Source of the DNA: Psococerastis gibbosa
Taxonomy: Eukaryota; Arthropoda; Insecta; Psocodea; Psocidae
DNA: 64,000 nucleotides
Assembly: GCA_963971405.1 (NCBI GenBank)
Contig: OZ020489.1
Span: 27,120,290-27,184,289, forward strand
Direction: 5' to 3'
The position numbers and the translations under genes are program-made. A model generated the notes under the pieces. That model was given only the letters and a program-made list of their open reading frames with translations, ran no database searches and was not told where the DNA came from. Below are positions 32,593-42,315 of this stretch, in pieces (the first letter of the stretch is position 1; every line of letters starts with the position of its first letter).

Positions 32593-33794
32593 TGCCAACA
32601 AATCGACGAACAAACTGACAGGAAGATCGACAGGCAGACAGAAACGCATTTCTTTAAAACCATTTTTTGGGTTTTTGTTGGGACTTCAAGACCTGTAAAT
32701 CCACTGAAATCTCTAAATCCTCCATAAAGTCCATAATCTTTTTACTCGATGAATGTTTTCTTTGCAGAATATGGGTGTTTAAAATCCACTTTGGTGGAGG
32801 GGGCCTGATCAAGTAGTCCTAAATGTAGTCACATTTTTTTTTATTAAATCCATTTTCCCTGACCAGACCGATTGAGTGACACTTACTCAAAAGATGTATG
32901 TTTATGTTTTCAACAATATTCTGACGTTTGCGTCTTTTCCATTTCGAATCAGTACCCAGGACATCAAAATCAGTACCTACTGACGACTGACGTACTGACA
33001 AAATCAGAACGGATGGCGGTAAAGGTTAAGTTTAGCTACCCTGCTGTATCAAAAGTCGAATGAAAATGCTTTTAATATGGAAGGAAAACATCCCATTTGC
33101 AAGGGAATTCATATATTAAGCAAGAGTTGTCTTATTTACGTGCCTCTGACAATGTTCCTTCCATAAAAAATTATATGAGCAATTTGTCTCCATGCCTGCC
33201 AATGCAAAAATTCGAACTAAATTCCGCTGTAACTAAGAAACTATATTTTTCCGACTTTTAATTCTTTCGGAAATGGGTTTCTTTACAGCAAAATCAACGA
33301 TATCGAACCAAATTTAGTGATTTTATGAGGGGTAGCTAAACTTAACCTTTACCCGGATGGCCACCCTAAGACGAATGTGTTCCAAATTTTGAACCACAGA
33401 AACTATGATGGAAAACCTTGCTGCATATAGATAGTAACATAAAAACACCTTAATAGGCCTACCGGCATAATATATAGGTTACCTCAGGGTCTTAGCTTCA
33501 GCTTTCTCCGGGGGGTTAAAAAATAAGGGAGTTGACATTAGACTGCCTACCTTCCTGCTGAATTTACTTACTCACCATTTCTAAATATGAATTTTTAGTT
33601 TTATCAGTGCGCTGATCAAAATCTTTAAATACCATAACAGATTTCGGATTAATGTCTTTGGAAGATGCAAACCGGGCCGCATAAAAACCAATATTTCGTT
33701 TTTGTGAATGCCTATGTGACAGCTGTTCTTGAATGGATACACAAAGCTGTACACTATTACCCTTCCACAATTTCAACAAACACTTTCGTAGCAT
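21689..33794 (-). CDS. ECSIT: ECSIT orthologue, mitochondrial complex I assembly and Toll-signalling adaptor
   Basis: Five exons join in frame (390 aa): 33794-33576, 24462-24225, 23842-23616, 23069-22859 and 21966-21689, all with GT-AG borders and matching phases (0, 1, 0, 1). Residues 1-60 are basic and hydroxylated with few acids, a mitochondrial presequence. Exon 2 carries RRGHVEFI (84-91) and HYPKQQQC (134-141), strongly conserved in animal ECSIT. Exon 3 has GVIPDADMEAMLINIFG. Exon 4 has WIVSGISPVQ. The last exon has HEQDDGNIFGVCATGTSSKD and an ILFRF strand near the end. Known role: assembly factor for respiratory complex I and partner of TRAF6 in innate signalling. Intron 1 is 9.1 kb and holds two LINEs. 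For exon 4 the acceptor GGATTTCAG was chosen because the upstream CCTAG gives the wrong frame; this junction is the least certain. Confidence 0.93.
22085..22250 (+). repeat. LINE protein tail remnant in ECSIT intron 4
   Basis: The plus strand encodes RSRKRGRPKTR, and a neighbouring frame reads IENDIRKVALNE. These match the usual RKRGRPKTRW..D..ED tail of CR1/RTE-type LINE proteins. Only the last 50 codons remain, and the MITE at 22254 follows at once. Confidence 0.5.
22254..22638. mobile_element. PIF/Harbinger-like MITE, copy 3, in ECSIT intron 4
   Basis: TTA at 22251-22253 and 22639-22641 flank ends GGTGGGGTTTCCACCGAC and GTCGTTGGAAACCCCGCC. The centre shares ATGATCATTGATCAATTTTA and GACGCCATTTTTTAATTT with copies 2 and 4. 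The end sequence is duplicated internally (GGCGGGGTTTCC at 22324, GTGGAAACCCCGC at 22553), suggesting insertion of one family member into another or slippage. Confidence 0.75.
24100..24205 (-). repeat. LINE or Penelope-like 3' end fragment in ECSIT intron 2
   Basis: Read on the minus strand, CTTGACGATGGCGTTAGCCG and AAGCCGGTTGTGGTGTGTG followed by a T-rich tail resemble the conserved 3' sequence (GATGGCGTTAGCCGAAGC) seen in several arthropod retroelements. It ends about 20 bases from the ECSIT donor at 24225. Confidence 0.4.
24705..24815 (-). repeat. Rep A terminal fragment in ECSIT intron 1
   Basis: ACATGCTTTTCTATTTATCA, AGATAATATGAGTAATTTCA and AATAATTGTCCTAGAGCTAA match the Rep A tail in reverse order, with many changes. 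This is an old copy. Confidence 0.5.
25060..27035 (-). mobile_element. LINE-2, 5'-truncated CR1/Jockey-type retrotransposon, sense to ECSIT
   Basis: The minus strand encodes a reverse transcriptase broken by few lesions: a linker with ARKIVAAPDKSKTCWSI, a TAA near 26818, then PSSYRPICLLPTLSKII, an in-frame TAG (26418-26420), then the main frame 26312-25260. That frame contains FCDLSKAFDTLNHDVL, GIPQGNVLGPTLF and FADD (the YxDD-type active site). No endonuclease domain remains, so the 5' end is lost, as is usual after incomplete target-primed reverse transcription. No RNase H follows. The segment 25063-25105 (GTTATATTCATGTCATTTTC, AAGCTAGCT) recurs at 48670-48715 and may be its 3' end. Confidence 0.8.
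25260..26702 (-). pseudogene. Reverse transcriptase of LINE-2
   Basis: Two collinear frames (26702-26421 and 26312-25260) are separated by a TAG and a short gap but continue in the same reading. Thumb and connection-like sequence follows the palm (ICWGNSTDSLRVFRLQKRAI, a motif common in CR1/Jockey/RTE proteins), and the frame ends at TAG. Catalytic aspartates in FCDLSKAFDT and FADD are intact, so decay is recent or slow. The copy cannot make a full product because of the TAG and the missing 5' part. Confidence 0.8.
27150..27464 (-). repeat. Rep A copy 6, first part (split by LINE-1)
   Basis: AGAAAGCATCGATAGAAAAG, TTCCGCAGAAAAATTATTTT and AATCGTTGGAGCCAATATTG follow the reverse Rep A order up to TTGCCTACAAATCG, where LINE-1 starts. 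The remainder continues at 32606. Confidence 0.75.
27451..27464. repeat. Target site duplication, left copy (LINE-1)
   Basis: TTGCCTACAAATCG here and TTGCCAACAAATCG at 32592-32605 flank LINE-1. One of 14 bases differs. Confidence 0.85.
27649..28901 (+). pseudogene. LINE-1 ORF1, gag-like protein with a DUF4780-like domain
   Basis: Two frames (27649-28134, then 28101-28901) are joined by one frameshift near 28100. The first part contains DYRVAIFTEPLKRF and ENYILVTAENEESKDWL; the second contains LLWLPGKQKL, IQKQNAGLNVSEWRIFSR and TGLFVGID. This pattern (hydrophobic strand, W-PG, QN-GL-x-x-x-W) matches my knowledge of the insect DUF4780 family, which would make it an RNA-binding fold. The C-terminal half is basic and serine-rich. 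ORF1 ends in a TGA overlapping the ORF2 start as ATGA. No start ATG is clear near 27649; translation may begin further upstream. Confidence 0.75.
28898..32471 (+). pseudogene. LINE-1 ORF2: endonuclease, reverse transcriptase, RNase H (frameshifted)
   Basis: Frame segments 28898-29266, 29220-29681, 29609-30154 and 30147-32336 follow one another with three shifts. The first lies at a run of nine C (29234-29242). Endonuclease motifs: ALIQEPWIG and SCDANAHNVLW, then LADHSHI. Reverse transcriptase: FRPISLSSF, FLDIEGAYDSV, GCPQGGVSSPLIW and AYSDDIAVI (YxDD type). RNase H: IYTDGS, FQAEMYAI, CSDSRAVI and GNERVDLLAR supply the D-E-D-D residues. The tail CRRCG, a TAG at 32334-32336, then EETAEHLLCKC is the usual terminal zinc-knuckle-like motif. 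Confidence 0.88.
32592..32735 (-). repeat. Rep A copy 6, second part, with right target duplication
   Basis: After the duplication (32592-32605) the Rep A order resumes: CGACAGGCAGACAGAAACGC, TTTCTTTAAAACCATTTTTT, GACCTGTAAATCCACTGAAA. The element is therefore older than LINE-1. Confidence 0.75.
33018..33353. mobile_element. MITE of the GGTAAAGG family with perfect 8-bp target duplication
   Basis: The left end GGTAAAGGTTAAGTTTAGCT is repeated inverted at the right end (AGCTAAACTTAACCTTTACC). CGGATGGC flanks both sides (33010-33017 and 33354-33361). A diverged relative with the same interior lies at about 39158-41428. It sits in the 5' flank side of ECSIT intron 1. No coding capacity. Confidence 0.85.
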
Positions 33795-33799
33795 ATTTT

Positions 33800-36360
33800 T
33801 AATTGGTTAAATACTCAGTATCTAACTGAAATTTCGGGAAACACAAGTTCAGAGTTCACAACAATAACGAATAACAGAGCAGAAGATGAATTCGAGTAAG
33901 TCGACAATCGACATCTTTTTTTCTGCTCCTGCGTACTGGGTAGATAACTTTTGCGCTTTTTTTGAAAAAGAAAAGAAAAAGGAGATGCCCATACGTTATA
34001 TATTATATGGGGCACATATCTCCTATATAATAGTATTCAAGGGAACACAAGGGTCTAGCGTGCAGCAACGAAAAACGATCATTTGAGTCATTTCACATAA
34101 CCAGGTGATTATTTTTCATCTTAACCTGAGATTACTATAATGTTATTTAAGATAATTTCTTTATGGAAGGTGCTACTCAAAATTGCCTCGTTTACATTTT
34201 TAACATCGAGAATAAGGCAATACTAATCGCCATTCCAAGGCTAGATATTGCGAGCACCGTATTAGTATTATGAACACAATCTGTCATATATCGGTTAGCA
34301 ATAGAACTATTGGTTCACTAAAAACAGTGCTATATGTCACGGGTACCCCTTATTTATTGGACACATCTAGCACTCGAGATGCCCTAATAATTGGTGAGTC
34401 AACCAGGTTGTTTTTCGCCTCGATCCATGCCTATGGAGCTAAAATCAGCGTAATTCATTTCATTCAGCAATCCGTCGGTTTGTTACCTTATTTGCATGTA
34501 CCTCCTGATGCCCCATTAAGTTAAGTGTAAAGATCACAGCCAACAGCAGCCGGTCATGGCGATTTGAGATTATTATATACCGGCCACCGGGGTTTATTCT
34601 TTAATACCAATACGGCAGTAGGTGTCCTTGACAGTGTTAAAATATGCGCGGGAAATTCAAACTAATGAATTATTATATTTCAAGAGAATGGTTGCCTTGT
34701 TTGATAAAGGAAGAAATACAAATAAACATTTAAATGTATGGTACAGGTAGAATTTTGAAATATAATAAGAATGTGTCTACATTTAAGGGAGAAACATTGG
34801 AAAACTCACTAAAAATATTAACTAATCAAATTGAATTTCCCGCGCATTTTGGACTCATTTGCTTAAAATAATTAAATAAATTATAATAATCCCAAATCAC
34901 CATGCTGGTGCTTACGTAGTAAATTAAATAATAAAGAACACCCGAGGGTGACCAATATCTACGTTCCACATCCTCTTTACATCGTCTTACACAACAATCG
35001 AATACATTTTCTACACAGGACAATAAAAATGTTTATTTTCAGCTTAAATAATCCTTGATGTAATATAGGCTACAGTGGGGTCAATTGCTCGAATTCTGTA
35101 GGCTATTTAATTTTCTAACAAGCAATCATGAATCACGATCTGCCGACCTTCTCCGTAAGAGTAGTGTTTTTCTCATCAGCTTCGCAAATTTCCACTAGAA
35201 AAGACAAAATATATAGAATATAGATAATAGCAGCATAGCATGGGACAGAAGGATTTAAACCCATCCCTGATGCAGCTAGTGCAATGGGAATGATGCCAGG
35301 AAAGTAAAATTTAGAGGAATACCTGAAATTACCAGCGGTAAAAAAAATTAGTTAAATCAATAAGGTAACTTAAAATATAGATAAAATTGGAATTTTATTC
35401 CCACATTGATTTTAATGATCCCTACTCAGATGATATTTCTTTGACATTGTCTGCTCCCATGTTACAGGTGTTGAATAATCTACGCACTCGAACTTGTAAA
35501 ATTGGTAAGAGTAGGAAACAATTTTTATTTCATAGTCGAATGGATAGAATGACTAAGTTACGAAGTTAGTTGGAATTACAGCCAAATGGAGTTTTCAGCG
35601 TTATAAACTTTCAATTTCGCATAATCAATCTTTCGGTAAAGGTGGTGCGGGCGAGGGCCGTGGTTAGAGAGCTTTCATTGCAATCGGAAGAACGGTAGTT
35701 CAAATCCTCATGGGGATCGGATTTACTCAATAATTCAAAGTAGAATATTAGAGCTATCACTATATCATCCAGAAATCATCAGTCCTTATCAGGACTAAGC
35801 CTCTAATGACTATTAACACAGCAGGCAATGTAGGTCCAACTAACCCTTTGTTAAATAACTTATATATATATAAATTGTTGAATATATTTTTGGCACAAAT
35901 ACATACAGATGCCGATCATTGATTCCATAGGTATGGTAATTCTCTTTTGGGCCGGAGAGTTGTTTCATCTTGTAAGCTTCAGTCATAAGTAAACATTACT
36001 ATTCAAATTCAGACCTGTAGATCATCTTTCTTCCGGTGGCGATGCAAGCGGTTCCTTCGACAAAGGAGAACACTGCGCAGGACAAGAGATAAATTATCTG
36101 AGCAAGCCCAGAAGAATGAAGGCCACCTATGCTATGACAATGTAGGCATTAAGGTAAAAAAGTCTGGGCTAACAAAACAGTGCTCGGTCGAGATTCATGG
36201 CAAGGATATCAGTGCTTTCTTGTGAAGCTTTCCATGCTGTCAGAACTCAGAAGCATGGCCAGAAAATGTACCAAGTTAGGGGCTCGAGCCAACAACCTCG
36301 TGGGGGTCAGTACCGCCACAGAAAACTATAATAATATATTTAATACCACTACTCTACATG
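33800..36360. other. Intergenic between ECSIT and ARMC7; no gene seen
   Basis: The promoter side of ECSIT begins at 33795. Segments at about 35655-35870 and (reverse strand) 36150-36320 contain tRNA-like A- and B-box words (TGGTTAGAGAGC with AGTTCAAATCC; GGCTCGAGCCCC) and are probably tRNA-derived SINEs. The frame at 34270-34524 has no supporting motif. Confidence 0.45.
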
Positions 36361-36362
36361 TC

Positions 36363-39300
36363 CTATAAATGGATATACTTATTACTTACTACAGCATTGT
36401 CAGAAGCCTTTTCAGAAAATCCGCTTGCTGCAAGTTCCTGCGAGCAAATGTCTTCCAAAAAAATGGTTGCCAAATTGTTTAATCTTTTGTCTTCGCTATT
36501 TTTTAGTTTAGAAACGGATACTATGTTTTGACTAGTAGTAATGCCTGAAATAAGAACGTAAATTCCTTTCAACTTTGTAGAACGCAAGTAAAATGGCACT
36601 ATTGCTCTTTGTAGGTGCTATGATCAAAATATTGGCCTCAGAATATATTGTTCTCATCAGCTTGACCGCATCTAAGTGGAAACCTTCATGGGAATTGGGG
36701 GATTACGTTAAAAAGCAATAACTAATTACAAACCCTTCCGAAACTAGTATTATTTTTTTTATAAACAAGAGAGGTATAGAAAGATACCATGCAAGCAATA
36801 AAAAAAAGATGAGTATGTGAATAAAATATAAGCCACATAAACCCATAAATATAACATCAATAGCCAATCTTGGAACTTCAAAGTGAAAATACCGTAGCAA
36901 TACTAACATAGAGTGTGATACATGTGATAGCCATCTAACTAACAAACAATTAAACTAGCTGCCCATAGCCACATCAACACAATTTCTAAGACTAATAAAT
37001 GAATAAGGCCAATAAGTGATAAAAATCTACACCAAAATTTGAGATTAAAGATTTTATGTCGATTACACAGCAAAGCGCAAAATTTAGCAGGTTGCCGGAG
37101 TTGCGACAGCTTTAATGTACCCATGTTCATTACTCCAGCCATATCTCTTCGATGACTGATCAAATAAAGGTCGCCACTCATAAGCGTCAAGCTCAAACCT
37201 TTTACTATTCATCACTGGCCTTGATTTAGTCTTAGATGATGTTGCGCTTAGTTTAAGGCAGAACCAAATATTCTGTGCTGTGTATTCATAGCAAAAATAA
37301 TAATACAATTATGAGGCTTCAAATGGACCCACATTTGCAGTCATCCGCTGTGGGAGTGTTGGGGTTGGGTCTACAGTAGTCGTAGCCATTTTGTGGTCTT
37401 CTTCGCTGTTCAGAGAAAACCCCCACTACATGTTTTTACTAGTTGAGTTTCTATGAAAAATACAATGCATATACGTAGGGCTATAAATGAGAGTGGAAAC
37501 AGAAGAAGCTACACATTGGTGCACAGAATGTAGCCGGCGTTAAACACCGTCGGACACAAAAAAATTACGCCTTCAAAAACTGTGGCCAAACGGTGTTAGT
37601 GCCGGCTACTATGCATCAAATGAGGAGCATTTCATCTACTACTCTCAATTATGGCTTCATGATGAATTCAACAAAAAACGCATATCGGGGATGTACATTT
37701 TGCTCTACATAGAATGCACCTGTAAACCTGAAACTCTCTCTATGTGCATGTATGTATATTTGTCGTCTTGTGGTGCAGACTAAGGAAAAATTTCAGATTG
37801 AAAGATGGATCGTTAATATTCAGGTAATCGGTATTATTTAATAGTTAATTTTGCAGAACAATAATTGTTCTAATTATTAGCACCTTGGTCAGTGGTCTGT
37901 CAATTTCTGCGTCTTGAATATATTTTGTTATAAATAAGAATAAAGAGTGCCATACTTGCCACAGTAGAAGGACCCACAAGGTAAATAAGACTGGTCAATG
38001 CGGGAAGGACTACTTCCGCATTACTATCGCCCAAGAATTTGGAAATTTGTGCAATTCCACCTTTACGGTATATGATTGTTTTATTTTCTGGATCTAAAAT
38101 GAGTAATCGATCAAGACAACGCAGTACTACGTACATCCATTCAAGGTCAATTTAAAAAAAAAACTAAATCATAATTGGGTAAATGATATTTTATGATAAA
38201 TGTCTCTTTTTACGCTAGGTGTCCGGTTTAAGCAAAATAGATCAAAACCGCCTACAGTTTAGTTAGGCTACTATTGTATATAGTATATGATTCATTGATT
38301 GGTTACTTATGATCTACTAATTCATTAGTAGGGCACTTTTTCTTGGATCTCAGCACATTACCCACATTTACCGTTAATTCGCCGCTGGCACGATAACGCT
38401 GAATTTTCGGTATACAAAATATGGGTACCTAACTGTGGTTTCACTTTGAACAGGAAATAAGCCCCAAATATTTGTCACCGTTCAGACATGATAATTGTCA
38501 ATACCATTTTCCATGGTCGTTGCATTTGTTACACAGTTAAATTTCTGCAAGGCATTGTAACAAGTTACAATAATTTGCAAATGGTAAAGTTGAATATTCA
38601 TATGCAGGGTTTTAATTATCATTAGCATATAAATTGAAGGGCATAGGAGCCAAGGAGTGCAATTGACATTTTTTGAGTTGTGAAGTTACGAGCACCATAC
38701 TTACTGTTACTCTAGCTGCTCTTTATCCTAGAAATCAACAGGAATATCAGGATCCGTCATTTTGACAATGCTAGAATTAATGGAGAAGCCTATAGGCTAC
38801 TTGAACATTTTCATTTGAGCTACAAATTTTAGCCTCAAGTATTTATTTTTGTCACTTGCACCCCTTGGCCTATGTGCGCCTCAATTGAGATTGCAATTTA
38901 TTGTGTTAAAATTTTAATTTGGTCCATATTTAAATGAAAAAACAAGTCAAAATTTTGCAATATTTCGGAGCAGGTTCCATCCTTGACTATTGCACTGGAT
39001 ATATCTATCATAGAGCCTTCGTATTTTAGAACAAATTCTCCTCTACATCTGGTAATAACTGACTAATAGTCAATAGAAGGGTAGTCGCTAGTAGCATCGT
39101 TTATATACCATTTGTATTTTGATCTCATTTTTGACATCTCTTCCTGTAGAAAACAGGGTAAAGGTCTAGTTAAGCTACGCCGCGGCACAAAAAGTCGGAG
39201 GAAAATTCATATATGAGTCATTATCAAAAACATTGACAATTTCCTGTCCAGTGTATATTAGACCATCTAGTGGCGCTTTGTAGTTGGTTGCGGGAATGAG

Positions 39301-42109
39301 ATTGGCCAGACTTTGTTACCATACTCTTAAACTAAAAAAATTAATATTCATATGTGTAAAATAACCATTTTTTAAGTATTTGGGACATTTTTAAAGTTGG
39401 AAAGTGGGCTCAAAATGTGTGTCCACACCAAAAATAATATACTTCATGATTTTTTCTTGCCTAAACTAAAATATTGATCACTTTGGCGGTAGTGTAATAT
39501 ATTGCAACAACTATCCATCTTACATTTTGTGATGTCTTAAGAGGCCTGCATCCAGTCTTGAGCTGTTAACACGAAGTTTTTGGACTGTCTGTGACATAAG
39601 ACCTGTTTGCTACGTCATGAGTGCAACGTTAAGAAATAACTTAGAAAGGCGCGTGAAAACGTATCACTAGATCAATGTCGTCGCCATATATGTTCGCATC
39701 GTTGTTATCTACCTATAGACGTTTCTGTAAGTGTTTTACAAATTTTATAGGGGTTACTAAAAAAATGCGTTTGCGTATTTTTATTCGATCTCATGAGAGC
39801 AACATAACGTTCACCTATAAAAATTATGAATTGTTTGTTGGAACATAATTATTTTTAACAATGAAGCCATTAAGCTTAACTTCACAGCTAACCTAGTCCT
39901 ATCAGGCTATTAATACCGGAGATTTTTTTTAGTTTTCTCGGTTCTCATGAGTGCAACGAGTCATGAGTGCTACAAAGCCACTCGTGGCACTCATGATCGA
40001 GCGTTGCACTCATTATGGACAATGGTAATAAGATTTTGGAAAGCACATTTTCTTTTATAAATATGACAATGAGTAGTGCAGAAAGATCAAGAAAATGCCG
40101 AATGAATAGAAAATCGAACCCAGAGCGAGAATTACTACACAAGACAAAGCATAAAATGAGGAATGATAGAAGGAAGAAGGTAGAAGATTCGACAAAACTT
40201 GAACAGAAAAAACCAAGAATTTGTCAGCCTTCACCCCCCCATCAAGGTGTCAGAAAACTAGCAGACGATCGAGCAATTACTGGCGACAAGCTACAAACCG
40301 GAACTCACCTACTTGAAAAAGGTTCCGTTATGCTGCATTGCTGCGGTTGCAAGAGAAACTGTCGACGACGATGAAGGAGAGAAGGTGGTTGTGTTCATGA
40401 GGGTGTGCAAGAATAACATATTCCGCTTGGACGATAATGATATAGCATAGGGCCTACATCAAATTCGATGATATTATTGAAATACCTACTTCCCTCTCTT
40501 AATATTCAGAACAAGGGGAAAAGAATTGTTTTTAAGTTTCAATGCGACGTAAATTTCTTCGAAAAATAGAAATTTCGAAAAGATACCATTGTTTCTATTT
40601 CTTCTAGTCAGTCAAACCTCCACCAGTCATGAGTGCAACTAGATAATCATGAGTGCAACGGAACTGTTTTAAATATTTTTCCAAACATTCTTATGACTTT
40701 TTTTAGACGAAGTTTCAATAAATTGCTATAATTTGTAAGGTCTCATACGTTTTTGAGGTGTCTTTAACTTTTCCCTTACGTTTAAAAATATTTTTCAGAA
40801 TTGAAGACCTTCTCATTACAAGCAATTGTGACATTCATGACTTCGATTTAGTAGAAAATTGAGAAACTTACAGATATTGAGACATTTAGCAGAAGGGCAG
40901 GGGGATAGGACACATGGCAAAACTAATTGGGTGGAAAAATGCTTAAGGAAAGATTTACGTAAGACGCAAAATATTTGAAGTTGTCTCGTTGCACTCATGA
41001 CAAATTTCGGTAACTCCTAATCTTCAAACACGTTTAAAACTGTTATTGTTGAAAATGAAGACAAACCACGTCAGTTATAGGTAGAAAGAATATAATAGGA
41101 CCCCAAAAAAATATTAACGGGCAATTTTGAGTTGATAAAATAATTAAAAGTAAAAAATTCAGATTTGTCAATGTTTTTGATAATGACTCATATACAACGG
41201 AAGGCAAAGTAGTTTATTTAAATTTTCAGCATGGTCTATTTGCATGCCACTAACATGTTCCTTCGATAAAAATTTCTCATAAGCAATATCTGCTTCTACC
41301 GGCCAATGCAAAAAATTTTAAATAAAATGACCTGTAAGTAAACAACTATGATTCGCCGAAAATCGGTTTCTCTTAAACTTAATTAACGGTATGTTATTTT
41401 ATTAGGGGTATCATAACTTGACCTTTACGGTTTACGAATGGGCATTTACCAAATTAAGACTGGCTACAAGCAGGGCCTTGTTTCATTCTTTTTTATTCTT
41501 ACCTGCCGATAAATTGCACAGCCCAGCCATGGAAAACCTAATTAAATCGACGTCGGAATTATTTAAACAATCTAAAAACACGTCTACGACTCCTAGATGC
41601 CGAAGATAACCGTAATTGATTGGATTGTAGGAGAAGTTGGATAAATTTGCCAATATTTCCTTTTTAGCTTCTGAAATCAGAGTAAAGCATTTTAGAGGCA
41701 ATCCTTTAAATTATTAATTGTAGGATGTCAGCTCTAGACATTCATTTGACGAGAGTTGTTGTTGCTTGGTAGCCAAAGGCTAATTTGAACAACCTCTTGG
41801 TCCTAACGCCTCGAATAAATGTCTGCTCCCGCTGTACTACAGCTGAAGTTGTACACTCGACATTCTTCGCCATCTTCATTTTAAATGACGACACTGTTCC
41901 ACACGCACGAATAGTGCTCTCAGTCGATTGTATTGCGCTGTAACATTTGCAAAAAGTGACTGAGGAGTTGGCAGACCGCAGACTATCCTAACGAACGGGT
42001 AACGACGGATCCACAACTAACCTAACTTACCCAAAGATTTTGTAGTGTAAAATTCTTTGATTAGTGCAGACAGAAACTCAGGCCGGTCATTCGAATATTT
42101 TCTCTTCAT
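36363..42109 (-). CDS. ARMC7: ARMC7 orthologue, armadillo repeat-containing protein 7
   Basis: Four exons join in phase 1 throughout (188 aa; the human protein is about 198): 42109-42031, 41670-41503, 38093-37956 and 36544-36363. The start is the first ATG after an in-frame TAG. Exon 1 carries EFLSALIKEFYTTKS, exon 2 EAKKEILANLSNFSYNP and VVDVFLDCL with GLCNLSA, exon 3 PENKTIIYRKGG and LPALTSLIYLVGPST, and exon 4 RLNNLATIFLEDIC. These align along the full length of ARMC7, a small protein made of armadillo helices and reported with spliceosomal factors. The last exon could end at TAG (36363) or splice at GCTGTA|GTAAGT near 36384; I chose the stop. Intron 2 holds nested TIR elements. Confidence 0.92.
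36600..37950. other. ARMC7 intron 3; no second gene seen
   Basis: The minus-strand frame near 37084-37240 is coding-like in part but has no family or splice support. At 37525-37605 the words TAGCCGGCGTTAAACACCG and CGGTGTTAGTGCCGGCTA form a hairpin; the second word recurs at 18972-18995. Confidence 0.4.
39210..41194. mobile_element. TIR element with nine copies of TCATGAGTGCAAC, nested
   Basis: Perfect 30-bp ends: TATATGAGTCATTATCAAAA with ACATTGACAA, and the inverse at 41165-41194. TA could be the target. The word TCATGAGTGCAAC or a one- or two-base variant occurs at 39615, 39791, 39945, 39961, 40627 and 40647 (direct) and at 39984, 40003 and 40988 (inverted), flanking the open frame at 40015-40374 on both sides. 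Repeated words of this type often bind the transposase. The superfamily is not identified. Confidence 0.75.
40015..40374 (+). CDS. Hypothetical basic protein inside the TIR element
   Basis: 119 codons, ATG to TGA. An internal methionine starts MSSAERSRKCRMNRKSNPE, a segment resembling the basic SxAERxRxxRxxxxxNPE repeat at the start of many arthropod mobile-element proteins. The end reads LHCCGCKRNCRRR, and the plus strand continues without a frame that extends it. It is probably the N-terminal remnant of a transposase-like protein. The word array surrounds it. Confidence 0.4.
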   Translation: MDNGNKILESTFSFINMTMSSAERSRKCRMNRKSNPERELLHKTKHKMRNDRRKKVEDSTKLEQKKPRICQPSPPHQGVRKLADDRAITGDKLQTGTHLLEKGSVMLHCCGCKRNCRRR

Positions 42110-42315
42110 TTCTTTTGTATCCACGTTCGAAATTATTGAGGTAACTACGCTGTCCGCCTGTCAAAGCATCTGCTTTTTGAGTCTTATTTTTTAAATTTTA
42201 TCTTTGTGATGTGTAAGGCACTAGTGATCTTATAAAATAAATAAGTAGTGATGTGAAAACTGAAATTAAAAACAGAAATGCAGAAAATGTGAAATGAAAA
42301 ATACCAGGTTACCTT

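Larger units (their letters stand above)
39158..41428. mobile_element. GGTAAAGG-family element carrying a 2-kb insertion
   Basis: The left end GGTAAAGGTCTAGTTAAGCT and the right end (other strand) GTAAAGGTCAAGTTATGATA match the MITE at 33018. Interior words such as CAAAAAGTCGGAGGAAAATTCAT and CTGCTTCTACCGGCCAATGC also correspond. The collinearity is broken at 39210-41194 by a separate TIR element. No target duplication is clear. It lies in ARMC7 intron 2, 75 bases from exon 2. Confidence 0.65.

Noticed and set aside
34270-34524. 84-codon plus frame as a gene
   Set aside because: No motif, no splice or promoter support, and it lies in otherwise featureless sequence.
35650-35720. tRNA gene (TGGTTAGAGAGC and AGTTCAAATCC)
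   Set aside because: Box words are present but no cloverleaf with paired acceptor stem is evident; treated as SINE-like.
37084-37308. Minus frame in ARMC7 intron 3 as an alternative last exon
   Set aside because: No family match and no acceptor in the right phase that I could support.
40015-41000. CRISPR-like array from the repeated TCATGAGTGCAAC words
   Set aside because: Spacing is irregular, both orientations occur and the DNA is animal; the words belong to a transposon.
41751-41888. 45-codon minus frame with an ATG in ARMC7 intron 1
   Set aside because: No similarity to ARMC7, no splice context, and the true first exon lies upstream.
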